From Ancistrus triradiatus (lineage: Eukaryota; Chordata; Actinopteri; Siluriformes; Loricariidae), in assembly GCA_025084515.1 (NCBI GenBank), contig JAJAGP010001664.1:62001-126000 (forward strand): a DNA stretch of 64,000 nt, in the 5' to 3' direction. Within the stretch, counting starts at the first letter, position 1. Each line of letters opens with the position of its first letter. The notes below the pieces were generated by a model, which saw only the letters and a list, made by a program, of their open reading frames with translations, was not told where the DNA came from and did no database searches. The position numbers and the translations under genes were made by a program. Positions 11,651 through 23,199 of the stretch are shown one piece after another.

Positions 11651-13355
11651 CTGGAAAGGGAAACGAAATCAATTCTACGTGAAACCACGAGCCGGGCGTC
11701 AATAAAAGGGCGCTTGGGGTTTGGGGTCTGGGGAAGAAAACGGACCCGATCGATAAGGTTGACTAATTAAGCAGATTTGTTAACAAAGCAACGCGAGATT
11801 CAGAAGAGAATTAGCCAGGGATTAGGTTATGTATCACACGTAAGAAGCATAGATATGGAATTGATGCTTTTTTCTTATTTAGTGTCTGTTCGTTATATCC
11901 TCCTTTGATTTCCCAAAGTCACATATTACTGTAGGCATTTTTTACAGCAGACATGTTCAAAGGAAACAAAAGCTTTACAAATACGTACACCACAATCCTA
12001 ATGAGCAAGCCGAGGGGCGACAGACCAGTGGAAAGGAAAATCCCTCTAACGTTATAAGGAAAAAACCTTGGTAGGAACCAGAAACCTGACCCACTACAGC
12101 CTAGATGTGTCTATAAGAATTAAACTAAGTTTATAATAGTAGTTTAAATAACAGAAAGTAAGACGAGTATTAAAAGAGCGACCATGGTAAGAAAATGTTA
12201 CTTTAATTCGAATATGATGATACAAGGTAAGAAGGAATATAAACAAAATAAGAAGTATAATTGAAGACAGAATATAAAACTCTAACGTATAAAACTCATC
12301 AAGGGACTGTTTAGAAATGCCCGTTGGGCTAATACGTCTGTGGGAGGGGGGAACTATAGGAAACCTTGTTAGACATGAGGAGAACATGCAAAACCCCACA
12401 CAGACCAGGCTACCCACTGTGGCACTGTTGTGTTGTTGTTGTTGGTATTATTATTATTATTATTCCTACTACGATGGTGGTATATTTTCATATTATGATT
12501 ACTACCTACAATATATTTTTGGCCAGGGGTGCGGAGGGTCAGGTGGCTATCCTGGAGGGCAGGGGTTCCAGTTGTAAGGTGCCCGGATGGGACATCAGTC
12601 TTGAAGATGGCAGGGGGTCACTGTTGCAGTTGGCACAACATGGACAACAGAAGATATTGCTGAGACTTGAACACAGGTCACCGCAGTTGCCGCCACCCGA
12701 AGCGATATTTTTAATATGGTACGCCTTTTTCTGCAAAATAAATAAATATCGCTGTAACAGTTCACTTAAAAAATTTAAACAAATTCTAGAAGTAGGTTTG
12801 AAAATTATTTAATAAATGAGAAATATCAGTGTCTGTTGGGGTTTCCTCCTGGGAATCTGGTTCCTCCTAAAATTCTTGTCTGTTAGGTCAGTTTGTTGTA
12901 TCTAAAAGTGTTGCCTGGGTGATTTGACTGGTGCCCGTTCAGGGGGGTTTCGCCTGTGTGCCCACCCCACAACTTTGAACGGATTAATTGGGTATAGAAA
13001 GTAAACGACGAATTAATATTGTACCATATTGGAGGTAAATATCTAACTAGATGCCTGTCTGAAATCTTGAATAAATGTTTTCTTGTTTAAAAAAGCCACA
13101 GCAAAGCTTCACAAAACCTTTACTTAGACATGAGCAGATAAAAAGATAGCAAATAATAGCTTATATATAGTAGATCAGAATAATTACAGTAATAGAATGA
13201 ATAAAATCAATTTTATCAGTGGACTAATCTCGCGCTGAAGTCAGGCTTGAAGATGGGTGAGAATAGAAGTGGTCATGTTGAAGCCCAAGGTCAGTGGGAT
13301 TAACGTTTTAAAAAAAAAACCTAAAAAATGTTGCGTGTGTGAAGTGGCAGTACAC
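11651..13355 (-). other. eya1 intron 8
   Basis: Holds a copy of the CAGTGGCAAGGAAAA repeat family (11.94-12.09 kb), a short TTA run near 12.45 kb, and a GC-rich stretch of unknown origin at 12.52-12.71 kb. No additional exon is seen. Confidence 0.7.
11940..12094 (+). repeat. AGCAAGCC/CAGTGGCAAGG repeat family, copy 1
   Basis: Shares AATGAGCAAGCC, GGGGCGACAG, GGAAAATCCCTC and AAACCTTGG in order with copies at 21.84, 25.07 and 33.50 kb. Common in fish genomes; class not certain. No coding frame. Confidence 0.6.
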
Positions 13356-13504
13356 TCAAGGCAGAGTCGGGGGGGGAGAAGGAGACGGATGATTGTTTCC
13401 TTCTTCCTCTTCCACGTGGATTGTCCATCCGAGGCCCGGCGCAATCGATACGATTCTGAATCTTTAAGGGGGGTTGATGGACTGTGGTGGTGCTGCTTAC
13501 TCGC
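13356..13504 (-). CDS. eya1: eya1 coding exon 8, several indels
   Basis: The acceptor TTTGCCTGCAG and the expected phase-1 join (G|GC GAG) are intact. Fragments of the EYA1 linker are split over three frames: HSPSTPLKDSESYRLRRASDG in one, RGRGRRKQSS in another, and a PPDS stretch before the end. At least five insertions are seen, such as TCCACG for TCACG and GGAAACAA for GGAACAA. The expected DLE|GT end reads TTGA|GTGT, so the donor position is approximate. In the normal protein this Arg-rich, Pro-rich linker joins the transactivation region to the EYA domain. Confidence 0.75.
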
Positions 13505-15238
13505 CTGCAGGCAAAAGAACAAAAAAGCCCACGAAAAGCTATCACAAAAGAGAGGAAAATAAAAAACAGCTTTCACCTTCAAACCAGTATAAACGTGTTT
13601 ATCAGATCCTTCACCCATGATACTGTATGGCACCATAATGCCTCCCAAACGACTCCGACCAGGCACTCGGGCCTTTGTGGCTCTGTTCCGGCACAAAATG
13701 AACCTTTTATCGAAAATAAAAGCTTCAGGGACTTTTGTAGGACCAGTTACTCTAATAAGAGTATACAAATACAGGAGGATTGTAGGACTGAATACAACAA
13801 GCTTACATTAATACGTAATTAGATGTTTAATAAAGGTTAGTCCCTAAATCTCTTGTAAATTTGTTAGGTAGATTCCTTTATTTTTAACTAAAATTTCAAA
13901 TTGTCTTTTCAAGTTGTGAAGATGTTGTTGTTGTTTTTTTTTTTTAATCATATTTAGTAGCTTCAATATAGAAACTCTTCTGATATCAACCTCTTAATTA
14001 TTTTTTAAATTAAGTGATACCGTCGTATTGTGTATTATTTATTGACTTATTATTTGTTATATTTATATATACATTATATATACATTATGTATTTATAATA
14101 TATGACTTATTTGCTTTGTGTTGTTTTTACTTTATTTAAATGTTTATTTTCCTTATTTATTAGTATATATTTAATATATTTTTATATATATATAATGATT
14201 GATTAAACTTATTTTTTTACATATTTGTCTTATTTTTATTATTTATTACTCTTTTAATGTTTTTCACGTTTAGTATTTTATTTATTTCTGTAACATATTG
14301 TAATTTATTTCTTTACATTATATTATTTATTGTTTTTTGTATGTTTATTTTATTTATTTCTATTCTGTATTATAATCATTACTTTACACTTAGAATTAGT
14401 TGTATTTCTATTATTTCTTTTATTTATGGTTGTTTAGTGTGTATTTAGTTATTTATTTATATATATATATAGTTTTAATACTTTTATACAATATATTCTG
14501 TTTTTTGTATAATTTGATTACTTTTATTATTATTTATTCATTATTTGCTATAACTTATTTCCTGTTATTTATCTGGTATATTATTTTTATATTTTTATTT
14601 TCTGAATTTCTCCAAAATCCCTGTATTCTGAGTAAAGTGACTCTTACTTTTTTTCCTATGTCATTTTTATTGCATAGCCTTTTTTTTAAAGCCAGTCTTA
14701 GCTTTGCATCAGTACTTTGCATTCCTTCCTCTCTCAGTTTAATTAGGATTTGATTGAAATTCTTACGATGTAAACACGAAGCGAGAGGTGAAAGAGCAGC
14801 GCAGCTCTGTAAATCGTTTGAGGTTTTTATTAGAAACATGAGTGTGAGCGGGAGGATGCTGAGGGAGGACCAGTGGGCTCGTTTGCAGCTCATTTGCCTG
14901 GGTGAAATGGAGCGTGCATGTTGTGTGGTTTGCAGTGTACACAGCGCTTTGAGTAATTATTTAAAGCGTCTGGATGGAGCTTTTAATAAAGATGTGCGTT
15001 TGCATGAAAATTCGTCAGGAGACGTCTGTGAAAAAATGTGTGGTAAAATGGGATGAGGGTACCTTTGGAAGAGAGGATGAGTAAAGCTGCTTGTTACAGA
15101 GTGCATTTGTTGTCTCGTTTAAGCTAAAACAAGATCAGGGCTGATTAGACCTCAGTTTGAAGTCATGTCTTAAGTTTCTTATAGTTAGTGTCCTATATAC
15201 ATTTGTTGCACTAGATAAGATTTTGGATTGAAGTAGAG

Positions 15239-16262
15239 TACTGGTGCTTAATTAGCTAGTTAGTGACCTTGTTAATTATTTAATCAGTGTTTTACCTAAC
15301 CCCAGACGTAACTGACGTTGTGAAAATAGAAAAACTCACAAAAACTGCTTTTACTATTCCAGTTTTGCCCCAAGCAGAAAGTAATATTGATTCCAAATTC
15401 CTTATGTCATTAATCAGTGAGCTCGTTAGTGTGTTCGTTAATGACGTCATTAGTGTTACAGCTGAGAACTGACTAAATTGTTAAGCTTTCAAAACATGGC
15501 CAAAATATTCTGTATTTCCAAGTAATGCAGAGAAAAAAAACAAATTAACAAGGACCAAATTACTTACTTAGAGGTTAATTAGTGAGTATTAGTTAATTGG
15601 TGTATAATAATGTCATTATTATCATTATTATGCATAAAATCTTAAAACTCAAACACTGTCATGCTGTTCCAATACTTCAAAATAAAAAGTGAATGGTCTA
15701 AATGATTTGTTTTTCATTAACGAGAGTGTTCGTGTCCAAACTAGAGATTTAATTGTCCTGTAACTGAATACTAACGATCCTAAAATGCACAAAAACTGTG
15801 AAATTGGTAATACCATTCCCACTTTTTTACAAAAATGCAGTGAGTAACCAAGTAAATGATCCAAATTCATCAATGAGTTGATCAGGGAGCTCGTTAGTGA
15901 CTTTGTTAGTATTATACCTGAGCACTGATGTGACCGACTGCCTTTAACTCACTGATTTAAAATTAATAAATGAACAAGGATCAAATGAATGCATTTGGTA
16001 ATTTAAAAAAAATCCCAGACTAGCCTTTTTCAGGGCCAGTAATAGCAGGTACAACCATACAATCCAAGCACTTGGTAAGGGTCTTGCTCAGGTGCCCAGC
16101 AGTGGCAGCTTGGCAGAGGTGGGATTTGAACCCAGGACCTTCTGGTCCAATACATTAAGCACTAAGCCCAGTTCCATCTCGTTTGATAATATCCTAAAAC
16201 TCATAATTAATGAACCAAACAAATAAATGAAGGTGTTAATGAGTGAGCTTGTTAGTGTCATT
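15239..16262 (+). repeat. diverged tandem repeat with GAGCTCGTTAGTG
   Basis: The phrase GAGCTCGTTAGTG or close variants (GAGCTTGTTAGTG, CTAGTTAGTGACCTTG) recur near 15.26, 15.42, 15.89 and 16.24 kb. Each is followed by a TTAGT...ACCTG or CAGCTG segment and then AAATTAACAAGGA-like DNA. The last copy runs up to the exon 7 donor. Confidence 0.45.
16030..16167 (-). mobile_element. tRNA-derived SINE, truncated copy
   Basis: On the minus strand it has a B-box-like GGGTTCAAATCCCACC, then CTGCCAAGCTGCCACTG and GAGCAAGACCCTTA. It lacks the GTCGCTCTGGATAAGG tail of the copies at 46.2 and 59.9 kb. Confidence 0.65.
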
Positions 16263-16275
16263 TTTAGTGCGGTAC

Positions 16276-16464
16276 CTGCTGATTGGTCGGTCAGGGCCTG
16301 GCTGGTGATGGCAGTGGGCGGTTCCTGCAGCGTGTAGGTGGCCGTGGTGGACGGTGTGGTGGGACTCGTGTTGTTGCTGGTCATGTAGGGCGAGGTGTAT
16401 GGACTGCTGTTATAATACTGAGCATACTGACCCCTGTCCAAACGTCGGGTAAGAGGGGGTAATC
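16276..16464 (-). CDS. eya1: eya1 coding exon 7, two extra bases
   Basis: The exon follows a (TG)19 tract ending in TGTAG. In EYA1 the expected start is DYPSYP-FGQGQYAQYY. Here a run of five C (four expected) and, 20 bases later, a run of four G (three expected) each shift the frame. From GGTCAG onward it reads QYAQYYNSSPYTSPYMTSNN, TSPTTPSTTATYTLQ and EPPTAITSQALTDQSAG, ending AGCAG|GTACCG. It is 189 bases where 187 is expected (residues 208-269). The literal frame stops at the ACATGA position. Both changes lie in homopolymers, which suggests sequence error. Confidence 0.9.

Positions 16465-16466
<2 letters not shown>

Positions 16467-16504
<38 letters not shown>
16467..16504. repeat. (CA)19 microsatellite at exon 7 acceptor
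   Basis: Nineteen AC units on the plus strand become (TG)19 immediately before the TGTAG acceptor of exon 7 on the transcribed strand. There is no intervening pyrimidine tract. Confidence 0.97.
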
Positions 16505-16505
<1 letters not shown>

Positions 16506-18562
16506 AACACACACAGATGTATGAATTTTGATTGATTGCTGCTGTTCTGCAAAATATTCTGAAAATTATTTAAAAGAAAATATAAAAAAGAAAAAAAAAA
16601 ATTTCTGAATAGCTACTTATTACCTGCTTATAATATTATTTATCTATTTATACAATATTAGTTGATGTTTATTACATTGTAATAGTTATTTGTTGCTTAT
16701 TTATTTTTTATTTTACTTGTACATATTTACTGTACTGTATATTAAATATTGTTTTATTTTATTCATATTATGTACTATTTGTCTACTAAATCATTTATGA
16801 GAAAATATTAAATTTTTTCTCACTTATTTACTGTATTATTTCTCATTTACAATTTTTATTGTTTATTTATCTTTATTTTATTTATTAATTATTATTTATT
16901 TATTCTTTTTTACTTGATTTAGTTGCTATTTTGAGTGTTATATTTATTATATAATTTTATTATTGCGATTTTATTTTTTCTTTATATTTTTCTACTATAA
17001 GTTATTTAGTATATTATTTTGTTTCAAGTAAATGTAATATTTTTATTACATTATTTATTATTGATATTTTATCACTTAATTGCTATTTTATTTTTTCTTT
17101 ATTTATAAAGATTTATAACTATTTATTTAGTATATTTAAAGCAGTTTACAAAATATGTAATATTCATTAGTAATTTATTATATAATACATGTATTATATT
17201 CTATGTAGTTATTGTTGTTGTTGTTGTTGTTGTTGTTGTTTTTTGTATTCGATATTTACTATATACTGTAATTGTTAGAGGGACTTATTGCTCTAAGTTG
17301 TAAATATATATTTTTATTTTCTGTGATAACTCTGGTGATGAAGTGCTGGTTTGGTTTTGATTCTGCTCAGAGGCGTTCCTGCTGTGTCTCTGAGTCGGTG
17401 ATGGAGACGTGACGTGGTCGTCAGATGTAATATGAAATGTACGGTGTGTGAAAATCAGGAGAGCGCACGCGTGTAACGTGAGACATGAGCGAAGCTCTGC
17501 ACAAACACGGCTGCTTCCTCACACGGCTTCCAGAATCCGTAAACGTGAACACATGTCTGCCCGGCGCTGCATCTGGACCCAGATGTGTCTCCTCTCTGGG
17601 TGTAATCCATATGTGAGAATAGCAGCGAGCCGATCCTGTCGAGAAGCGCTCCGAGTGATTCCTGTCATGTGCACGAGATTTAAGCGTACAGATGTTTTTT
17701 TAAAAGCTTCCAGAAATCCCGTTCGAGGACACATGTCGATAAACGGCGACGTGGTGCTGGAGAAGAAACTTTCCCAGTGTGCAGTTTACGAGCGAGCCGG
17801 TTAAAGGGATCCGAAATAAAGCGCCACTTAGTCCAGATGTGGCTGATGAGAGCAAATGAGTTTGGTGTCTTTAATTTGTTTGTTTAGTTTTGCACTCGGG
17901 CTTTCGCTTCAGCTACTGGAACGTTAGCGGTGTTGATGTTGCGCTGATAAGTTCTGTTAACGTTCCGGTTCGTCCCAAAGCTGCTGGGTGAGGAAATAAC
18001 TGCAAATTAAACCGTTTATTCCATTCGGACCTGTCAGAACGCATCTTCTTTGCTCCAAAGTCCAATGTTGCTTTAACCACTCAAACGTCTCAAAAGGTTG
18101 TTGTGACGATGCTTCCAGATGCAGTTCAACTTGGAAATGAAGCTATTTGTTCCTTCCTGTTATTTGTTCCTTCCAGCCTTACGTTAGCAGTTTTCAGTCA
18201 AGAAATTTGTTTGTTTTTTCTCTTTTGGCACCAAAACTGAAATGGCATCTGTAATTTTTATTTTGTGAGATTTTGCCGCTTGTTTGCAATAACAGAACAG
18301 AAAAGCAGGTCTGAGCTTCGGTACGACTCATAACGTTTAAGATATTTAAGTGTAAAAGTGAAAACTTCAAGATTTTATGGTCTAAAGGAAATCTTTACTC
18401 GGTTGTGTCGCGTAACGTCGTGATGCTATTGAAGGCGCATCTGTTTGAAAGGCTTCCAGACTGAGACACGGGGTATGTTTATAGCCAGCACCGTTTGAGA
18501 CGCTCAAAATAAAACAAAAAAAAGTGGACTCAGAAATAAAGGAACCTGTTTAGTGCAGCTAC
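16505..18562 (-). other. eya1 intron 6, 3' part
   Basis: AT-rich low-complexity DNA occupies 16.56-17.3 kb and includes a (TTG) run at 17212-17240. The remainder (17.34-18.5 kb) is unique, with a GC-richer patch at 17.4-17.83 kb. No exon is seen. Confidence 0.65.
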
Positions 18563-18645
18563 CTGTTGTGCATTATTGAATCCAGTTGAGTTGGTGAGCG
18601 AGTTGCTTCCAGCGTACAGTCCTGACGTTGTGGTGAAACTGCCTC
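18563..18645 (-). CDS. eya1: eya1 coding exon 6
   Basis: The acceptor TGTGTTTCAG leads into 83 bases reading GGSFTTTSGLYAGSNSLTNS and TGFNNAQQ (residues 180-207), then ACAACAG|GTAGCT as donor in phase 0. It matches the EYA1 transactivation segment between YQMQ and DYPSYP. No indel. About 35 bases upstream of the acceptor begins a tandem duplication of an intronic segment (18.68-19.0 kb). Confidence 0.94.
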
Positions 18646-18679
18646 CTGAAACACAAACAGACATAAGGGGGAGATGCAC

Positions 18680-19005
18680 ATGCAGACAGGGGAACGACGT
18701 TAGGTCTTATCTAGGACGTATTAAACTGAAAAACAAAAAATTGTAGTCAAAATTGTGGTCAAAATGTTCAAGGTTTTGGGAAGATCTGACCTGAAACCGG
18801 AGAGCGTAAGCTTTCATCACTTGTAGACAATTATGGTGCAGACAGGGGGAACAACATTGGGACTTGGCACTCGTTATCTTTATCTAACACTTACTGAACT
18901 TAAAAACGAAAATTACAACGTTTCCGAAGACATCGGGTCAAAAAGTAAGGTTTTGGAAAGATCTGACCTGAATCCGGAGGACGAAAGCTTTTGTAAACGA
19001 TTACG
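18680..19005. repeat. tandem duplication of a ~160-base segment
   Basis: Two units each begin TGCAGACAGGGG and run through AACGACGTTAGG or AACAACATTGGG, then an A-rich part, AAGATCTGACCTGAA, CCGGAG and AAGCTTT. The first ends near 18836, where the second starts. Divergence is about one base in six. Confidence 0.75.
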
Positions 19006-20939
19006 GAAGGTGATAAAGATCGTAAAAACTCTCATGACTTGAAACGATGGTTGCGACAAAAGTGTAGATTCTTGCGCATTTTAAAAAACGTGAGTTTTTG
19101 ATTCAGAACACACTGATTGTAATTGTCATTCATAACTTTAAGCACCCACAATGACCCAGGGCTGAAGCCGTGATCAGTTACGAGGTCAGTGGGGGATCAT
19201 CCCCAATTGTGCAACAGCAAACCCTTCAGAACCCTGCGACGAGGTGTCGAGTTGTCCATGTCATTCACGAGCAATCTCCTCCTTTTAACACTAAAATGGC
19301 AAAAGCGACGAGTTTACTCATCAGAAAACCGTGTGAAACGTTTAGAACCTAATGCCTTGGTAATGACACACCGACCCCCATATCCACAGAATGTTTTGCT
19401 TAATATCTCGCATCAATCCTGCTTCAAAGGTTGTAGCACCTTGTAGCTGATCTTAAGTACTGATTATTTAGTTTTATCATTTTTAATGTCCACAATGAAG
19501 TTATTTATAAATAAATCTCTTTTATGGCATCATGGCACTCTTCCAGACCTGCCTAATATTTTTTTACACCTCTTGTAGCCTTTTATCAACACATACCATA
19601 CCTAAGATATAAAAAATGTGTATATAATCGAAATGTACAAAGAGGTTGCACAACATTTAATAAGCTGGATATTGCAAAGATGCAGAGCTTAGGTGTGAAA
19701 TTTTGGTTTTCTGATTTATCAGGTTTTTTTTATTACTTTAATTGATCCTAAAGTCATTTCTGTCAGTAGTTTAGGGTAACTTTAAGTCTGCTCTCATTCT
19801 TCTAAAGTGCTTGCGCTCTAAACAACAGAAACGGATTTTTATGTTGAGCAGCGTGATAGGAAACTTTAATACAGCTGTCTTTAATCTGCCCGTAAGTCCG
19901 TTAGAACTGCTCTTGCTGGCCGTCCTTTGTAATAAGGAGGTTAAACGAGCGTTTTAGGAAACGGTCACGGCGTGACGAGTGGAAGCGTGGGACGGCTGTG
20001 TGAAGAGTGTGATGCCTGAATGAAGGATGTGCTGAAGCTTTAAAGATGACTAACAGTATGTCCATGACTCATCTCGCTCTTATCAGAGATGCCATCAGGG
20101 CTGAGGGTTCAGAGGAAGGAGCGATGAGGGGACGAGGAGGGAGGAGGATGGGGTCGGATTTATCCATTATCACCTCCACAATGGAGGGAACAGTGGCTGT
20201 GTTGTGTGTAAACCACTGAAGAGGCGACGAACGCAAACCTCTGTCCTCACCCTGCTCCCATCAGGAAGATCCTCCAGGCTACAGTCCCTCCAAACGCAGC
20301 TAAAGGCTTTTTCTCACTGAGTACCATTTTTAACACCGAAAGTTTTTTGTCTAAACACTCCCTCGTTTTGCTTTCTTTAATTTCCCTTCTCTTAATGTGT
20401 TGGAGATTTTGCCGTGTCTTTTTCACATCGTCAGCTTGAGAAACAAAAACACAAGCGAAGATAAGTGCAGGAAGCCCTAGTTTGTGTTTTTTGTGATCAT
20501 GAACAGATTAGAATGCACTTAGATAAATAACGGTTCCATCCAGTCAATGTGGGGTTTATCACCATCAATCTCCAGCCTTTCAGCCATATTCCACCAGATC
20601 TTTTAATATCCATGTTTTTAGCGTCAGCGTGTTGCTTGTCCTATAAGCTCTTGATGAGCTGTTCTGCCCGACAACCGAGCTCTGATTGGTCAGCCTGATT
20701 TTAACAATGCAGAAATTAGAAAAAACTCCTATTAGACATTCTATGCAGAGTTGCAGTCCGTCTGTTCCGGACTCGGTGTGAAGGACGGCGTTAATATACA
20801 CATGTTCTTTTTCAAAACTTGACGTGCATTTTGTTCATCCGTAACAATTGGACTCGGTGTGAAAAGGCCTTTGGGCTGGAAGAGTTGACAAGGTAAACAT
20901 CGAAACATTAAAATAAAGTTGACCTAAGTTGTCACTTAA

Positions 20940-21345
20940 TCTATTTTAGATGGAAGTTTTTGTGATTTTTTGGAAAAATGGTACATCCACAAGACCTCTC
21001 ACCACTATTTTTTTGTTTGCTAAAATTTTTTGATCGCTTGGTGTCATGTTTTTCCTCTGAGTGGATTGAACTACGCAAACGTAATAATGATAAATACAAA
21101 TTCAAAATTTTTCTCACTCTGTATATAGTAAGCTGTAAAATGCAAAGCAGCCTACGTAAGAAAACAATTAAGATTTTCTTTATAAAGTCTTAAAATAATT
21201 CATTCCATCAAATCGGAAATAATTAATTTTTTTAAAGATGATGTTAGTTTTTTGAGAATTGCATTTCAATACATTCTTTTGATTTTCTTAGTGTTTGTCT
21301 TCAGAACCTTTGCAAGTTTTTCTTAAGAATGCTTTCATGAATCCA
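20940..21345 (-). repeat. dispersed repeat family with TTCTTAAGAA ends, copy 2
   Basis: The reverse complement aligns over about 170 bases with 3.66-3.83 kb, sharing TCCACTCAGAGGAAAAACAT. The right end has TTTTTCTTAAGAATGC. Divergence is moderate, so insertion is old. It lies in eya1 intron 6. Confidence 0.6.
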
Positions 21346-21841
21346 GCCCCTGATTTATCAGGTTCTTGTTTATGCTCACTTTTTCACCAAAGTTCAAGAA
21401 TGTCTATCCAAGTGTAGAATTTATTTAGCATTTTCATTTAAATCTGAAACTAAAGTCGTCATAATGGCAGGTTTCATAATGCAGCATAATGTCATATTAT
21501 TATGCTCCAAAATAATCCTGAGCTGCAACTGGTATTGTGAACACACTGAGCATTGTTTTAATGACACGTGATGAAATAAAATGATTGACTATCGTAATGT
21601 TATGAATGCACCTGCACTGACCCACCAAGGAAACTAATTATTTAGGTCTGTGTGACTCTCACACCTCTAGCGTTTCCAGCTTTCTGGATTCCATCCTGAA
21701 TTTCTCACGCTGTAACATACCCCCTGGTCCAGCCCCGGTTTCCTTAATAATATTCCTTGCCTGAAGCAATCGGGGTGAAGCCAGATTCTGCTCAAACCTC
21801 GGAGTGTGGCTTGTTTAAGCCCTTATTCCCTTTGCAATCTC

Positions 21842-22055
21842 AAGTCAAATCAGATTGATTTCTATAACATTTTTACAATGGAACATTGTCTCAAAGCAGC
21901 TTTACAATTTTAGATTATCTTCTAATATCTAGGGCCAGTCCCAAATGGAGCACAGCTAGGGCGACAGTGGCAAGGAAAATCTCTAAAGGTTATAAGAAAG
22001 AAACCTTTGGAGGACCAAGACTCAAAAAGGGACCCGACCTGCTTGGGTGGCGTAG
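21842..22055 (+). repeat. AGCAAGCC/CAGTGGCAAGG repeat family, copy 2
   Basis: Contains TCAAAGCAGCTTTACAATTT, GGGCGACAGTGGCAAGG, AACCTTTGGAGGACCAAG and AAAGGGACCCGACC in the same order as the other copies. It gives the fullest version of the family in this window. Confidence 0.65.
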
Positions 22056-22189
22056 ATGGTAAATGTAAGAAAAACTAATTTATTTAGTCAAATAAGTCTG
22101 TAGTAAAAAAAAACCCAGAAACTTAGTAAATATTACGAATAAATTAAAATATTGAATAACATACATGACATACAAAATGTTCGTCTCCT

Positions 22190-23190
22190 CTGTTCTTAGT
22201 TTCAGTTAGATATTGAATCCCCTAGGTTTTAGTTCCTTATTATAGTCACAGTTTGTGTTCTCTTAATTTCTAGTTCCTAAATCTAGACCCATTGAATTGA
22301 TAGGATTTAGTTATATTTTGTAATCAGCCACAATCCAGGTCCTTGTTTTTGTTTCTGATCCTTATTTCAGTCAAGTAGTTCATAGTTCCTTGTGCAAGTC
22401 TCTTATTTAGATTAGAAGGTAGGAAATTAGGTTCCAGTTTATTCTTCCTTTGGTTGGTGTGCGTTTTTGGGGAACAGGGAAGAGTCACGGATGGTTTACG
22501 AGGAAAAAAAAGCCAGCAGTGAACTTTCCCCTGAGCCCTCAGCCTCCCATCGCATACCGAATTAGTAAAACCTACAGTTCAAAAAGTCATAAAATAGGGA
22601 CAGACGTTGACTTTGGATGGTGTGCGGAGCCACATGAAAGGACGTCTAAACCCCCTCCTGTCCACCAAGAATCGGCTCACGCTGGGGGGAAAGCCCGGTC
22701 ACCCAACACCCCCCAAATCCCCTGGGGCGAAAAACCCTCTGTCCCTTCTTAAACACTTCTGCGCTTGACCTCATCAGTTCAGTCAGGGTGAGAGTGACTT
22801 TATTCTACAGCAAATTTATTATTCCTATCCATAAATGATTTTATACTAAATATAAGCCTAGATCCTGAGATTACAGTTCATAGCTCTAGATTCATGGATT
22901 CTTAGTTATGTTTCTAGTTCCTTGTCCTGGGCTTGTATGTTCTCAGTTCCATATTTTTCCAATCCCATAGTTTTCAGTTCCTTGTCCAGTTCCAGTCCCA
23001 GACCCAAATTTTTTTTATTCTAAGGTCATACTTTGTAGTTAGTTGTAGAGCACCTCGTTTTTAATTCTTTGTCCAAGTAGTTCTTAGTCTTGATCCAGAT
23101 CCACAAGTTTCATCTATTTGTTCTTTAGTTTTGTATTAGTCAGTTTTTAGTGCCCTATTTTCCAGTTCCTTGTTCTAGACCCATAGTGTG
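22190..23190. repeat. degenerate tandem array of TTAGTTCCTTGTCC-like units
   Basis: The phrases AGTTCCTTGT, CCAGTTCC, TAGACCCAT and TTCTTAGT recur at irregular spacing of about 30-60 bases, split near 22.45-22.79 kb by unrelated sequence. This is a decayed minisatellite. Confidence 0.6.
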
Positions 23191-23199
23191 TTTACAAGC

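Larger units (their letters stand above)
13505..16275 (-). other. eya1 intron 7
   Basis: Contains very AT-rich DNA at 13.9-14.66 kb, a unique block at 14.74-15.06 kb, degenerate repeats of a GAGCTCGTTAGTG phrase (15.24-16.26 kb), and a truncated SINE at 16.03-16.17 kb. No exon is seen. Confidence 0.7.

Noticed and set aside
12366..12812. A 148-codon plus-strand frame
   Set aside because: Crosses a TTA run and a GC-rich block; antisense to eya1 intron 8 with no homology recognised.
13241..13768. A 175-codon minus-strand frame
   Set aside because: It is exon 8 plus intron read through; only the SPSTPLKDSE-RRASDG part is protein-like and belongs to eya1.
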